A stretch of 64,000 nt of DNA from Stieleria mannarensis (GCF_014154935.1 NZ_JACEHH010000026.1:1-64000); one strand, 5' to 3'. Shown: positions 8,568-18,212, numbered from the stretch's first letter. Program-made: numbers and translations. Notes: generated from the letters alone by a model not told the origin.

Positions 8568-9734
8568 TTAGACCGCTGCCAGATCAAGTTTCATCACCGC
8601 GTCTTCGGGCCGCAGCGTTCGTTCGATTGCCGGTTCATCACTCATTTCCGCCTCACGCGGCAAGCGGATGGTGAACATGGTTCCGGTATCGACCACGCTT
8701 TCCACGTCGATGGTTCCGCCGTGCAGTTCGGTCAGGTGTTTGATGATCGCCAACCCCAGGCCGGTGCCGATGCCTTGGTCGGCGATGGCGGCTTGATAGT
8801 AGGGCTCGAACAGGTGTTCCATGTGTTCCGGGGCGATGCCGCGCCCGGTGTCACGCACGCTGATGCGGAACATATTCATTTCGTCGGGGCGGATCTGCAC
8901 GATCACGCTGCCGCCGTTGGAGTTGTATTTGATGGCGTTGGACAGCAGGTTCAACAAGATTTGTCGCAGCCGCAGCGGGTCGGCGACGACTTCGTCCAGT
9001 TCCGCATCGACCTGGGCGGTGACCGAGATCTGTTCATCATTGGCGCGAACGCTGACCATCGAAACACATTGGTCGACCAATTCGGCCAGTGCCACCGGTT
9101 GGGGCGCCAATCGGATCATGCCCGCTTCGGCTTTGGCGTAATCCAGAATGTCGTTGACCAGTGCCAACAGGTGTTGTGCGGAATCGTCGATGTCTTGAAC
9201 AAACTCGCGTTGCGATTCGTTCAATTCACCCGTGCTGCCGTCCAGCAGAGTTTCGCTGATGGCGGTGATCGTCGACAGCGGCGTGCGGACTTCGTGCGAC
9301 GTTTGCCGCAGCGCTTGGGCGCGCATCGCGACGAGTTGTTCCTGGATCTGGTTTTCAAGGGCCCGCTGTTTTTCTTCACGCTGAAGCCGATAACTGGCCA
9401 ACAGCACGCGCACCGTCAGGTACAGCACCGCACCGAGTGCCGCCATGTCTCGCACCGCATCAAAGATCGGACTCCACGTCGTCGGCTGGGCCGCGTAATA
9501 GAGCTGCGCGAACATGGTGGCGGTCACCACCGCGACAATCGCGCTGGCCAAACCCAGGGCGCGGCGGCGCACCAGCGCATAGGCCGACCCGACGGCTGCC
9601 AAGTAATACAGGATCAGCACGAAACGATCTTCGAACGCGATCTGGTGCATCAAGACAAGAAAACCGACGGCCCCGCCGAAAATCAGGCTGTCCGGGCCGA
9701 GCGTTCGAGAAAGTTTCTGTTTCAACGCGTGCAT
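8568..9734 (-). CDS. Membrane-bound hybrid-less sensor histidine kinase
   Basis: About four hydrophobic segments lie in the first ~115 residues, followed by a short coiled coil, then HisKA (phospho-acceptor His in QTSHEVRTPLS) and HATPase_c with N box NLLSNAIKYN, G1 DTGRGI and G2 GTGLGLAI. ATG 9734 is preferred because GGAG lies nine bases upstream; an in-frame ATG at 9785 would add 17 residues. It is the first gene of a minus-strand run with REC-HD-GYP, REC and HD-GYP, which are its likely partners. The N-terminal sensor has no extended periplasmic loop, so the signal is probably membrane-borne or cytoplasmic. Confidence 0.88.
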   Translation of the reverse strand: MHALKQKLSRTLGPDSLIFGGAVGFLVLMHQIAFEDRFVLILYYLAAVGSAYALVRRRALGLASAIVAVVTATMFAQLYYAAQPTTWSPIFDAVRDMAALGAVLYLTVRVLLASYRLQREEKQRALENQIQEQLVAMRAQALRQTSHEVRTPLSTITAISETLLDGSTGELNESQREFVQDIDDSAQHLLALVNDILDYAKAEAGMIRLAPQPVALAELVDQCVSMVSVRANDEQISVTAQVDAELDEVVADPLRLRQILLNLLSNAIKYNSNGGSVIVQIRPDEMNMFRISVRDTGRGIAPEHMEHLFEPYYQAAIADQGIGTGLGLAIIKHLTELHGGTIDVESVVDTGTMFTIRLPREAEMSDEPAIERTLRPEDAVMKLDLAAV

Positions 9735-9957
9735 AATGGTGTGCTCCGACGGCTGGAATCGCCCCATTAGGGCGGTTTTCGTCATCGAACACTACGTTGC
9801 ACTTTTCAGCGAAACTTCGGATTCAAGCATTCAGTCGGTATCAGCCCCCCCGCAAACCATGAATATTGGGGCCGTGCCGATTTTGCATCTCGGTCGGCTT
9901 CTACCGGTCGCGGCACCGTTTCCAGGCGAATGTCGTCGAACCGAACACGGGGGCGGG

Positions 9958-11058
9958 TCATTGCCTGCGGGGGACATCCCGCGACGTCGGTAATTCCAGA
10001 TCATCGGACGACGCCGGGACCGGTACCAAGATCAGCCGAACCGGCGTCTCGCGGTCGGGGATCTTGGATTCAAACGGGACGAATCTCAGTGAGTCGGTGT
10101 CGGCGCTGCTGGGGATCGCCACGTCCAGCATCGCGCTGGAAAAATTGGACACGCAAATCATGTCGCCCGAATCGGCCATGTAGTGCTCTTGCTTGGTTTC
10201 TTCGTCCTGCCAAAACCCGCTGCCGGCAAACACCCACTCGGCCGTCATCGCCTGTTCGGTTTGCAAGTCCTGAACCCACTGGCGGGCATCGACGACATGG
10301 AATTGGTCCTCGGTGTCGTACCAGCAGACCCAGACCCGGATCACTTGGCCGGTCGGTGGAACGAACTCGGGACGAAACCGGACCGGGGCTCCGGGGGTCG
10401 CGTCGACGGCCAACAAGGCCGCATGGACTTCGCGCGAGCGGGCCAGCGCGGCGACGATCGATTCGTGTTCTTTGGTGCCGACCGGACAGGCGAACATCTC
10501 CAACGCCCCGCGTTTGAGCGCCACGTAGCCGTCGACGATGACGCGTTTGCGTTGGGGATCGATCCACAACTGCCCTTGCTGACTGAGTGATTTCGTCTCC
10601 GGTGGCGGTTGAAAGGCTTGGCGGGCGACTTCTTCGGCGGTCGGCCCCTCCGGTTCCCAGCGGTCAGGCTGCTCCGAGGCCGCGTCGTCGGAAGGAGTCG
10701 CTGCGGCATCGGTCGACTCCGATGGTGATGGCATCTCCGGAGGCGAAGGCAGGGGGCGACCGGAGGCTGCGGCGGAATCATCCGTCGCTGCGGTCGAATC
10801 CGTTTGCGGTGTCGTTTCCCGCGGATCGGCAGCGGGCGATTCAGCAGCGGGCGATTCAATCGTCGAAGCCGCTGAAGTGGTCGCCGCCGGCGTGCCGTGG
10901 GGGGGATCCGTCGCATCGGAGGACGCCGGCCGATGCTTCGTCTGGGAATCGGCCGTGGGACCTGGCTCCGATCGGCCGCAGCCTGTGTGGGGTGCCAACA
11001 AACAGGGCAGCACGCAGAGCAGTAGACAGGCCAGGCCGAATCGGGATCGTTTGTTCAT
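9958..11058 (-). CDS. Lipoprotein with YdjY-like domain
   Basis: Starts at an ATG giving MNKRSRFGLACLLLCVLPC, a lipoprotein signal whose lipobox cysteine is in APHTGC. An acidic, Ser/Thr/Ala/Pro-rich linker of ~130 residues follows, then a C-terminal domain (~180-365) beginning LWIDPQRKRVIVDGYVAL that resembles the YdjY domain of planctomycete secreted proteins. The linker suggests a domain held away from the membrane. Divergent from the next gene with ~145 bases between. The domain call is from recollection of family features and is moderate; biochemical function is unknown. Confidence 0.75.
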   Translation of the reverse strand: MNKRSRFGLACLLLCVLPCLLAPHTGCGRSEPGPTADSQTKHRPASSDATDPPHGTPAATTSAASTIESPAAESPAADPRETTPQTDSTAATDDSAAASGRPLPSPPEMPSPSESTDAAATPSDDAASEQPDRWEPEGPTAEEVARQAFQPPPETKSLSQQGQLWIDPQRKRVIVDGYVALKRGALEMFACPVGTKEHESIVAALARSREVHAALLAVDATPGAPVRFRPEFVPPTGQVIRVWVCWYDTEDQFHVVDARQWVQDLQTEQAMTAEWVFAGSGFWQDEETKQEHYMADSGDMICVSNFSSAMLDVAIPSSADTDSLRFVPFESKIPDRETPVRLILVPVPASSDDLELPTSRDVPRRQ

Positions 11059-11202
11059 CGAAGAAGCGAAACAGAAGGGAGCGGGAAGTGGGGAAGACGC
11101 GAGGCCGGTAGGTGCAAGAGTCAAGCAAGGTGAGTAAGGTAGCGTGCCCGTCGGCAGGTTCCTTCCATCTTCACCTTTTCATCTCTACGAAACCAGTCTG
11201 CT

Positions 11203-13209
11203 ATGCCCCGCAAGCGTCGACAACCGAAAACGTCCGATTCGAGTGATCCGTTGCCACAAGCGGTCTCGCTGCCGGCGGTCTCGCTGCCGGCGGACTCGGA
11301 TTCCGGCGTCCAGACGCTGTTGTTGGAACCGTCGCCGCCCACATCGGCCCAGTGGACGATTTTGCGCGAGAGGGTTTTGGCCGATCAACAGGACCAGTCG
11401 ATCGCGGACGTGTTCCAGGACGCGGTCTGGCGGGGGCGGATTTATCGTTGGGGGGTGGCGACGGCGTTTGAACAACCGTGCGATCTGCAAATGCACTGGT
11501 TGACGCGGACGGCCGTCGGGGCAAACACCGGCGGCAAACGGTTTCGCACGATCGAACCGGGCACGCTGGCGTGGCGGTTTCAAGAATCGCTGGCGCCCAA
11601 CCCCGGCAACCCGAATTCGAGCCATCTGAGTGACGTCTGGAGCGTGTTGGTCTGGGCGGCCGCGATGCCGGGACTGTTACAGCATCTGGAAGAAGCGGAC
11701 TGGTGGAGCCTGCTGGGGACGATCCAAGATTTTCGCGACGGGATTTTGCAGCGCGATCCGACTCATCCGGCCGTGCTGATCGGTGTCTCCGAAATCGGTT
11801 TGACGCTCGCCCACCGGTTGCGTGCGTTGCCGTCGTGCCGTCGATTGGCCGACAGCAGCATCGACGCTTTGAAACGGTGGTGCGAGCAAGATGACCTTTC
11901 CGTGTCGGCCATCCTGTCACAACCGCACCAATGCCGGCTCGCTTTGGCCTCGCTGTTGCGCCAACGTCGCTTGCTGCGTTTCGTGCCTCCGTCGAAGCAG
12001 CCGAAAAAGAAGAAACAGCAAAAGAACGGAAAGTCGAAAACCGGGCTCATCGGTCCGGCGTTTGAAAAGTCCATCGACGAGATCGCAGTCGAACTGGCCA
12101 CGTGGGTGGCCGCGTTGACCGGACGAGGCGGCGTCCAGGCGTTTTCGACGTTGACCACGCGTGATATTCAAGACGACGTGGGCAAACACGGACTGTTGAC
12201 CTACGCGGGCGACTTGGACGAAGAATCCTTGCGGCCGGCGATGAAGGCCGCGCTGGGAACGTCCCGATCCAAAGGCCGGTTGGCGTGGCAGGTCAGTTTG
12301 CCGGAATCGATGTTGCATGACGAAGACGCCAAAGTCGCCTGCCTGCTGCCCGAATGGGACGTGCGACGGGGGCGGATGGTGATCGACTATTCCCAACGCC
12401 AGGCCCGGTTGGAAATGACCGCGGGGAAATCAATTCTGATCAACGGAACCTGTGAAACGATCGTCACGGTCGACGGCCAGGCCCTGGAACCACTGGGCGA
12501 TTGGGAGGCGACGTGCGAGTACACCGACGACGATGTCCACTATCTGGAGTTGGAACAGCTGCACCAGGGCGGTTTCATCCTGCAGCGGCAGGTCATGGTG
12601 CTTCGCGAAGATCGTTGTTGCTTCCTTGCCGACGCGGTGGTTCGCGGACAAGTCCAACCGGGATCGGCACATGCTGGGGTCACTTCTGACGCTTCCGCCG
12701 ACGCACTTCCCTTGATCGAGTACCAGGTCCGGTTGCCGCTGGCCGACAAGATCGACGTCCAGGGCGAGCAGGAGACGACCGAGTTGTTCTTGGGGGATCA
12801 TCGACGACGCGCCTTGGTGGTGCCGTTGTCGGCCGGCGAATGGAAAAACGCGTCTTCGGCGACCCGATTGCAAGCCACCGAGGACCGGCACTTGCTGCTC
12901 ACCTCGCGCGGCCGCGGGCAACTGTTCGTACCGTTGTGGATGGATTTGTCGCGTGACCGGTTTTCCTGCAAGCGGACCTGGCGACAATTGACGGTCGCCG
13001 AGCAATTGCGGCTGATCCCGCCACGGGCCGCCGCGGCGTTTCGGATCCAATTAGGAACGGCACAATGGATCGTGTACCGATCGATGGCAGCATCGGGACC
13101 GCGGACGTTTTTAGGGAAACAAATCATCGCGGATTTCTACTGCGCGCGATTCGATGCCGAAGAAGAGTCCTACGAGGATTTGATCACCGTCGAAGACAAC
13201 CCCAGTTGA
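11203..13209 (+). CDS. Hypothetical 668-residue protein
   Basis: Long soluble protein without signal peptide or membrane segments. There is a Lys-rich patch (KQPKKKKQQKNGKSK) around residue 270. The C-terminal ~350 residues are rich in beta strands with many short charged turns and may form a beta-sandwich or barrel (somewhat like polysaccharide-lyase/heparinase C-terminal regions, which I could not confirm). Codon use and length support a real gene. It is followed 13 bases later by the PLP homeostasis gene, so the two may share a transcript. Function unknown. Confidence 0.75.
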   Translation: MPRKRRQPKTSDSSDPLPQAVSLPAVSLPADSDSGVQTLLLEPSPPTSAQWTILRERVLADQQDQSIADVFQDAVWRGRIYRWGVATAFEQPCDLQMHWLTRTAVGANTGGKRFRTIEPGTLAWRFQESLAPNPGNPNSSHLSDVWSVLVWAAAMPGLLQHLEEADWWSLLGTIQDFRDGILQRDPTHPAVLIGVSEIGLTLAHRLRALPSCRRLADSSIDALKRWCEQDDLSVSAILSQPHQCRLALASLLRQRRLLRFVPPSKQPKKKKQQKNGKSKTGLIGPAFEKSIDEIAVELATWVAALTGRGGVQAFSTLTTRDIQDDVGKHGLLTYAGDLDEESLRPAMKAALGTSRSKGRLAWQVSLPESMLHDEDAKVACLLPEWDVRRGRMVIDYSQRQARLEMTAGKSILINGTCETIVTVDGQALEPLGDWEATCEYTDDDVHYLELEQLHQGGFILQRQVMVLREDRCCFLADAVVRGQVQPGSAHAGVTSDASADALPLIEYQVRLPLADKIDVQGEQETTELFLGDHRRRALVVPLSAGEWKNASSATRLQATEDRHLLLTSRGRGQLFVPLWMDLSRDRFSCKRTWRQLTVAEQLRLIPPRAAAAFRIQLGTAQWIVYRSMAASGPRTFLGKQIIADFYCARFDAEEESYEDLITVEDNPS

Positions 13210-13222
13210 TCGGGGGAACACC

Positions 13223-13948
13223 ATGACGCAACCCACCGATATCGCCGAGCTGATTCGTCGCAACTGGATGCGTGTGACCGATGAAGTGCGTCAGGCTGCC
13301 GTCGCGGCCGGGCGAGACCCCAAGTCGGTGCGCGTGATCGGGGTTTCAAAATATGTCGACGCCGCAACCACGCGGTTGCTGTTTGACGCCGGGTGTTGCG
13401 ATCTCGGCGAAAGCCGACCGCAGGTGTTGTGGAAAAAAGCCGAGACGATCGGGCCGGCGGTCGATGGCACCACGAACCGCTCGCTGCGATGGCACATGAT
13501 CGGTCACGTCCAGACCAACAAACTGCGTCGCATGCTGCCGCTCAATCCGTTGATCCATTCGGTCGACAGCGAACGCTTGTTGCGAGCGATCAACCGCGAA
13601 GCCGAGCGTCAGCAACGTGTGACCGAGGTGATGTTGGAAGTGAATATCAGCGGCGACGAGGACAAGACCGGCCTCTCACCCGATGCGGTCGGCCAGCTGT
13701 TGGGAATCCCCGGTTTGAACTCGGTGCGGATCAGCGGGTTGATGGCGATGGCCGGTTGGGGGACTGAGGCGTCACAGGCGGCGAGCCAATTCCGCGACGT
13801 CGCCGAGCTGCGTGACCGGTTGGTCGCATCGGACGAGTACAACTTACCGCACTTGTCGATGGGCATGAGCGGTGACTTTCGCGAGGCCATCGCCGCGGGG
13901 GCGACGATGGTGCGGATCGGATCGGCGCTGTTTGAAGGCGTACGCTGA
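13223..13948 (+). CDS. yggS: YggS/PROSC family pyridoxal phosphate homeostasis protein
   Basis: A PLP-binding alanine-racemase-type barrel of 241 residues, the standard length. The PLP lysine is in IGVSKYVD, and the family signatures WHMIGHVQTNK, VNISGDEDKTGL and LSMGMSGDFREAI are all present. It buffers cytosolic PLP rather than catalysing a reaction. In many bacteria it lies near cell-division or pilus genes; here it converges on a PilB-like gene and shares a bidirectional terminator hairpin with it. Confidence 0.93.
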   Translation: MTQPTDIAELIRRNWMRVTDEVRQAAVAAGRDPKSVRVIGVSKYVDAATTRLLFDAGCCDLGESRPQVLWKKAETIGPAVDGTTNRSLRWHMIGHVQTNKLRRMLPLNPLIHSVDSERLLRAINREAERQQRVTEVMLEVNISGDEDKTGLSPDAVGQLLGIPGLNSVRISGLMAMAGWGTEASQAASQFRDVAELRDRLVASDEYNLPHLSMGMSGDFREAIAAGATMVRIGSALFEGVR

Positions 13949-13963
13949 ACGCTACGCCTTTTT
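13936..13963. terminator. Bidirectional terminator hairpin between yggS and the PilB-like gene
   Basis: Perfect 8-bp arms AAGGCGTA (13936-13943) and TACGCCTT (13953-13960) enclose a 10-base loop and are followed by a T run on the plus strand. The stop codons of both convergent genes lie inside the hairpin, leaving only three bases between them. Confidence 0.7.
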
Positions 13964-15292
13964 GGCGAAGGCACGTTTCAATTCGTCCAGACTGGTCAAC
14001 CCGCGTGCGACGGTCAGCACGGCTTCGGTTTGCACGCCGTGGAAGCCTTCGGATTTGGCGATCGCCGCCAATCGTCCGACGTCCTGGGTCTTGGTCAGTG
14101 CGTCGCGCAGCTGTTCGCCGGGGATGAGCATTTCGAAGATTGCGATCCGCCCCAGGTAACCGCGGCCCTGGCATTGGTGACAGGGGGTGATCGGGGCCGG
14201 GCGTCCATTCTCGTCGACTTGTTGCTCGATCGGCGGCGGGATGAACGGTTGGTACAGCAGGGCGACACGTCCCTGCGGGATGCCCAGTTGTTGCAGCAAC
14301 TGCGGCGGCGGCTGGAACCCGACTTTGCAATTGTCACACAGTCGCCGGACCAGTCGTTGGCCGAGGACGCAGGAGACCGATTTGGCGATCGGAACGCGTT
14401 GCTCGGGGTACTGGGCGATCAGACGCACCAGTCCCTCGACCGCTCCGCCGGCGACCATCCGGGTGATCACCTTCTTTTCCGATTCGGTGACCTGTTTGAG
14501 GGCCAATTGAAACGTTTCGGCGTCGACCGTTTCGGGGAACATGAACACGTCCGGTTCTTTCAAGATCGCCTTGCGAACCGCTTCGTGAGGCGTCAAACCG
14601 GTGTTGCCGCCGTAGTAGTTGGCGTTGATGTTGATGATTTCCGGTTCGGGGCGGGATTGGTCTTCGAAGGATTGGAAGTCTCTCAAGAAGCGATCCGACG
14701 CGTTGATGCTGACGTTCCAGGTGGTCGTCAGTCCTTCGGATTTCGGCGCCGTGATCAGCACGATGTCCCCTTCGTCGTTGAGACGCTGTTTCAGGGCCGC
14801 GGCCATCTTGTCCCGCATCCCGATATCGCTGAGCGTTTCGAAGGGGATCTGCAAGGAATTCAATCGCACCAGCACGCGTTCGCCCGTTTGCACGCCTTGT
14901 GATTGCAGCACCAGGTCAAATTTTTCCTTCTTCAATTTGACGCCGACCGATCCCGATTGGGCGCTGCGGCGATCGGCGGGGTTCAGTTGGCACAGCTGTT
15001 TTAGGGCGATCAACATCGCGTCGCCGGTTTCGCGGTCGAGTGCGGGCAATTGTTCCCACAAGCCGTCGATCATGTACCGCATCGCGCATCCCGAGGCGGT
15101 GAAGTCCAGCAGGATCTGAGTGGCACGCGTCTGGATTGCGTGTGAAATCTGCCCGGCGGCGACCTCAAATCCCGCGCCCTGACGCGTGCTGATCAGCAAC
15201 GCTTGGACTTTCGTGTTGTCGCTCAGCTTGGGGGCGAATTCAACGGGAGCGACGGATTGCCAGAGCTGGGGTGGGGGTTGTTCGGCCATCAA
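13952..15292 (-). CDS. PilB/GspE-like ATPase homologue with degenerate P-loop
   Basis: A 446-residue type II secretion/type IV pilus ATPase-like protein. The C-terminal region keeps family landmarks: GQRLVRRLCDNC, a second CxxC (CHQCQGRGYLGRIAIFEML) making the PilB tetracysteine zinc site, and a Walker-B-like PDVFMFPE. The nucleotide site is not typical: where GPTGSGKTTT is expected the protein reads TAPKSEGLTTT (~181-191), and the conserved His box is replaced by VITRMVAGG. It may be a regulatory pseudo-ATPase. The next upstream gene on the strand is an intact pilT. Confidence 0.8.
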   Translation of the reverse strand: MMAEQPPPQLWQSVAPVEFAPKLSDNTKVQALLISTRQGAGFEVAAGQISHAIQTRATQILLDFTASGCAMRYMIDGLWEQLPALDRETGDAMLIALKQLCQLNPADRRSAQSGSVGVKLKKEKFDLVLQSQGVQTGERVLVRLNSLQIPFETLSDIGMRDKMAAALKQRLNDEGDIVLITAPKSEGLTTTWNVSINASDRFLRDFQSFEDQSRPEPEIININANYYGGNTGLTPHEAVRKAILKEPDVFMFPETVDAETFQLALKQVTESEKKVITRMVAGGAVEGLVRLIAQYPEQRVPIAKSVSCVLGQRLVRRLCDNCKVGFQPPPQLLQQLGIPQGRVALLYQPFIPPPIEQQVDENGRPAPITPCHQCQGRGYLGRIAIFEMLIPGEQLRDALTKTQDVGRLAAIAKSEGFHGVQTEAVLTVARGLTSLDELKRAFAKKA

Positions 15293-15446
15293 TTACGGGC
15301 AAGAGCAGAAAAGGAGTGGTGGCAATGAAATGGAATCGGGGACGGCGTTGGCCGCAATCGATCGGGGCATCCGGCGGTTGACGGTCCCGCGCGGGAGGGG
15401 CAACTGTGTTCTGGGAGCGTTGGGGCTGAGTGAGTGCAGTGACAGC

Positions 15447-16652
15447 TTACAAAATACCGGGGGCTTTGACATCGATCCCCTTGAGCGCCATCTTCAGGGC
15501 ATCCTTGTTGGGTGCGACGGCAAATGCGGTGGGACGGTCGATCAGTTCATCATCGATCAGACCTTTCAAACTCATCGTAAAGTCCTGCATGCCGTCTTCG
15601 GCCCCGATGCGGATCGCGTCGGGCAGTTTTTCGTCCTTGCCCTCCAGAACCAGTTTGCGGATCGTCGGGTTGAAGGTCATGACTTCGCAGGTCGGGACCC
15701 GCGAGACGCCCGGCTTGATGCTCTTGAGCAGTTTTTGGGCGATGATGCCCTTCATGTTGAACGCGATCGCGCTGCGGATGGCGTTGTGCATTTCTTCGGG
15801 GAACAAGTCCAAGATCCGGCCGATCGTCGTCGAGGCACTCGCCGCGTGGATCGTCCCGAACACCAAGTGCCCGGTTTCCGCGGCGTGAATCGCCGTCATG
15901 AAGGTCTCTTCGTCACGCAACTCACCGACCAGGATGATGTCGGGGTCTTCACGCACCGCGTGCTTCATCCCGATGTTAAAGTCTTTGACGTCCTGGCCCA
16001 TTTCCCGTTGGTTGATCAGGCATTTGTCTTCGGTGAAGATGAATTCGATCGGGTCCTCCAAGGTCAGGATGTGCTTGCGGTAGATGGAGTTGATGTAATT
16101 GAGCATCGATCCGATCGTCGTGCTCTTTCCACTACCGGTCACCCCGGCCAACAGCACCATGCCTTGTTCGTAGTGGCACAGGCCTTCGATCGAATCGGGC
16201 AGGTAAAGGCCGCGGAAGTCGGGGATAAAGTTATTGATCCGCCGGGCGACCAGGCCGATGTTTCCCAGCGACTTGAGCATGTTGACACGGAAACGCCAAC
16301 GCACGCCGTCGACCATGCACAGGTAGGCAAAGTCGGCCCCGCCTTCTTCTTCAAAGATCAGCAGGTTCCGCTCATCCATCATCGGCAGCAACAGGTCGAC
16401 CATCTCTTCGGTGTCGATCGGGCCGCGGTTGAGCGGTTTGAGCGTCCCGCCGACGCGGACCATCGGCGGTTGTCCGACCTTGAGGTGCAAGTCGCTGCCT
16501 TCCAGCTTGACCAACGCCCGAAACAGCTTGTCGACCGGCAGCTCCTCTCGCTGTTGCAGCAGAGATTCACGGAGGCGGGTGGCGACAGCTTCTGCGGTGG
16601 TGGAACCGGTCGGTTGAGGGGCTGACGCAGCCTTGCCGTTTTTATGAGCCAT
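15447..16652 (-). CDS. pilT: Type IV pilus retraction ATPase PilT
   Basis: A 401-residue PilT/PilU-type ATPase: Walker A GVTGSGKSTT at ~171-180, Asp box LTLEDPIEF, Walker B PDIILVGELRD, and His box FGTIHAASAS, all intact. The N-terminal KLEGSDLHLKVGQPPMVRVGG is characteristic of PilT. It powers pilus depolymerisation and twitching at the inner membrane. It lies upstream of the degenerate PilB-like gene on the same strand with ~155 bases between, so the pair may be expressed together. Confidence 0.92.
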   Translation of the reverse strand: MAHKNGKAASAPQPTGSTTAEAVATRLRESLLQQREELPVDKLFRALVKLEGSDLHLKVGQPPMVRVGGTLKPLNRGPIDTEEMVDLLLPMMDERNLLIFEEEGGADFAYLCMVDGVRWRFRVNMLKSLGNIGLVARRINNFIPDFRGLYLPDSIEGLCHYEQGMVLLAGVTGSGKSTTIGSMLNYINSIYRKHILTLEDPIEFIFTEDKCLINQREMGQDVKDFNIGMKHAVREDPDIILVGELRDEETFMTAIHAAETGHLVFGTIHAASASTTIGRILDLFPEEMHNAIRSAIAFNMKGIIAQKLLKSIKPGVSRVPTCEVMTFNPTIRKLVLEGKDEKLPDAIRIGAEDGMQDFTMSLKGLIDDELIDRPTAFAVAPNKDALKMALKGIDVKAPGIL

Positions 16653-16988
16653 TTCGAGTCTTTCGGATAAAGTGGGAGGAGCCGGGTTGACCTGAGGTGC
16701 CGTAAGTTCGCCACGCGGACGTCGTTGAGCCCTATTCTAGGCCAAGGATGGCCACGCTCAATGGACTCCGCGGCGGCACAATTCGCTTTGGATTGAAACT
16801 CTGTTGTCGATCGGGGCACCTAAATTGGGGCCGCGAACCACCATTTTGACCGAGAACCCAGGTTTCAGGGTTGTTGCAGGTTTTACCGGCGGGAGCGCAA
16901 AATACCCCTGGAAGCACGAAATTGTGTTTCCGGTGATTTCTTCCTCTCGATATTTCCCATCATCCCGATCGCTTTTTTGGAGAGCTTC
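16653..16988. other. Intergenic between divergent pilT and sugar isomerase genes
   Basis: No gene is supported. Must hold both promoters. A purine-rich GGAGAG lies just before ATG 16989 and serves as the ribosome binding site of the isomerase gene. No repeat element was recognised. Confidence 0.5.
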
Positions 16989-17993
16989 ATGTCGCGTCCT
17001 GTCACCCTGTTTACCGGTCAATGGGCAGACCTTCCGTTCACCGACATGGTCCAAAAAACGAGCGGATTCGGCTACGACGGCATCGAATTGGCATGCTGGG
17101 GCGATCACTTTGAAGTCGACAAGGCGCTTGCCGAAGACGATTACTGCGACAAGAAACGCCAGGTCTTGGACGATGCCGGGCTGCAGTGCCACGCGATCAG
17201 CGCCCACCTGGTAGGACAGGCGGTGTTGGATCGCATCGACGAACGCCACAAAGCGATTTTGCCGGAATATGTCTGGGGCGACGGCGATCCCGAGGGCGTC
17301 AACGAGCGTGCCATCGAGGAACTCAAGAACACCGCACGTGCGGCCCAAAAATTCGGCGTCGAAGTCGTCAACGGCTTCACCGGCAGCAGCATCTGGCACC
17401 TGCTGTACTCGTTTCCACCGGTGCCGCCGAGCATGATCGATGCCGGGTTTGATCTGCTGGCCGAACGCTTCAACCCGATCCTGGACGTGTTCGGCGAATG
17501 TGGCGTGCGGTTCGCCCTGGAAGTCCACCCGACCGAAATCGCGTTTGACATCTACACCGCCGAGCGTGCCTTGGAAGCGCTGGACCGGCGGCCCGAATTC
17601 GGATTCAATTTCGATCCCAGCCACCTGATCTGGCAGGGCGTCGACCCGGTCCAGTTCCTGCGGCGGTTTCCCGATCGGATCTACCACGTCCACATCAAGG
17701 ACGCGATCGTCACCTTGGACGGAACCAGCGGCATCAACTGCAGCCACCTGAACTTCGGTGACGCCCGCCGCGGTTGGGATTTCCGCAGCCCCGGACGTGG
17801 CGGCGTGAACTTTGAAGAGATCATTCGCGCCCTCAACGACATCGGATACAACGGCCCGCTGTCGATCGAGTGGGAAGACAGTGGCATGGAACGCGAATTC
17901 GGTGCCGCCGAAGCGTGCGAGTTCACCAAAAAGCTGGACTTCTCGCCCAGCACGCGGGCCTTCGATTCGGCATTCGATGACGACAACGACTGA
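16989..17993 (+). CDS. Sugar phosphate isomerase/epimerase family protein (xylose isomerase-like TIM barrel)
   Basis: A 334-residue AP endonuclease family 2-type TIM barrel. Metal-ligand motifs include [35 protein letters not shown] and the C-terminal SIEWEDSGM, all typical of the divalent-metal isomerase/epimerase group abundant in planctomycetes. ATG 16989 is preferred over TTG 16977 because GGAGA lies just upstream. Substrate cannot be told from sequence. Genes thiS and thiG follow closely on the same strand, but no functional link is obvious. Confidence 0.88.
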   Translation: MSRPVTLFTGQWADLPFTDMVQKTSGFGYDGIELACWGDHFEVDKALAEDDYCDKKRQVLDDAGLQCHAISAHLVGQAVLDRIDERHKAILPEYVWGDGDPEGVNERAIEELKNTARAAQKFGVEVVNGFTGSSIWHLLYSFPPVPPSMIDAGFDLLAERFNPILDVFGECGVRFALEVHPTEIAFDIYTAERALEALDRRPEFGFNFDPSHLIWQGVDPVQFLRRFPDRIYHVHIKDAIVTLDGTSGINCSHLNFGDARRGWDFRSPGRGGVNFEEIIRALNDIGYNGPLSIEWEDSGMEREFGAAEACEFTKKLDFSPSTRAFDSAFDDDND

Positions 17994-18002
17994 GTCCACC
18001 TG

Positions 18003-18206
18003 ATGATCGAAATCACCGTCAACGGCCGTCGCGTCGAAATCGACTCGGAAATGAGTGTCCAGCAGTTGCTTGACACCGTGGACGTGCCGCCAAATTACTT
18101 GGCCGTCGAAATCAACGCCGACGTCGTCCCACGCGAAACCTATGCCGACACGATCGTTCGTGCCGGCGACGACGTCGAAGTCGTAACCCTGGTCGGAGGC
18201 GGTTGA
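18003..18206 (+). CDS. thiS: Sulfur carrier protein ThiS
   Basis: A 67-residue ubiquitin-like sulfur carrier for the thiazole moiety of thiamine. It has the expected MIEITVNGRRVEI strand, the central PPNYLAVEINADVVPR and the C-terminal Gly-Gly that is thiocarboxylated (LVGGG). ThiG starts six bases downstream, the classical thiS-thiG order. Confidence 0.93.
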   Translation: MIEITVNGRRVEIDSEMSVQQLLDTVDVPPNYLAVEINADVVPRETYADTIVRAGDDVEVVTLVGGG

Positions 18207-18212
18207 ACCACC

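Noticed and set aside
8556-9770. Plus-strand 404-residue frame opposite the histidine kinase
   Set aside because: It is the mirror of a clear kinase gene and has His/Gln-rich composition typical of antisense frames in GC-rich DNA.
16653-16988. Riboswitch upstream of the isomerase-thiS-thiG run
   Set aside because: No TPP riboswitch consensus (CTGAGA-type) was seen.
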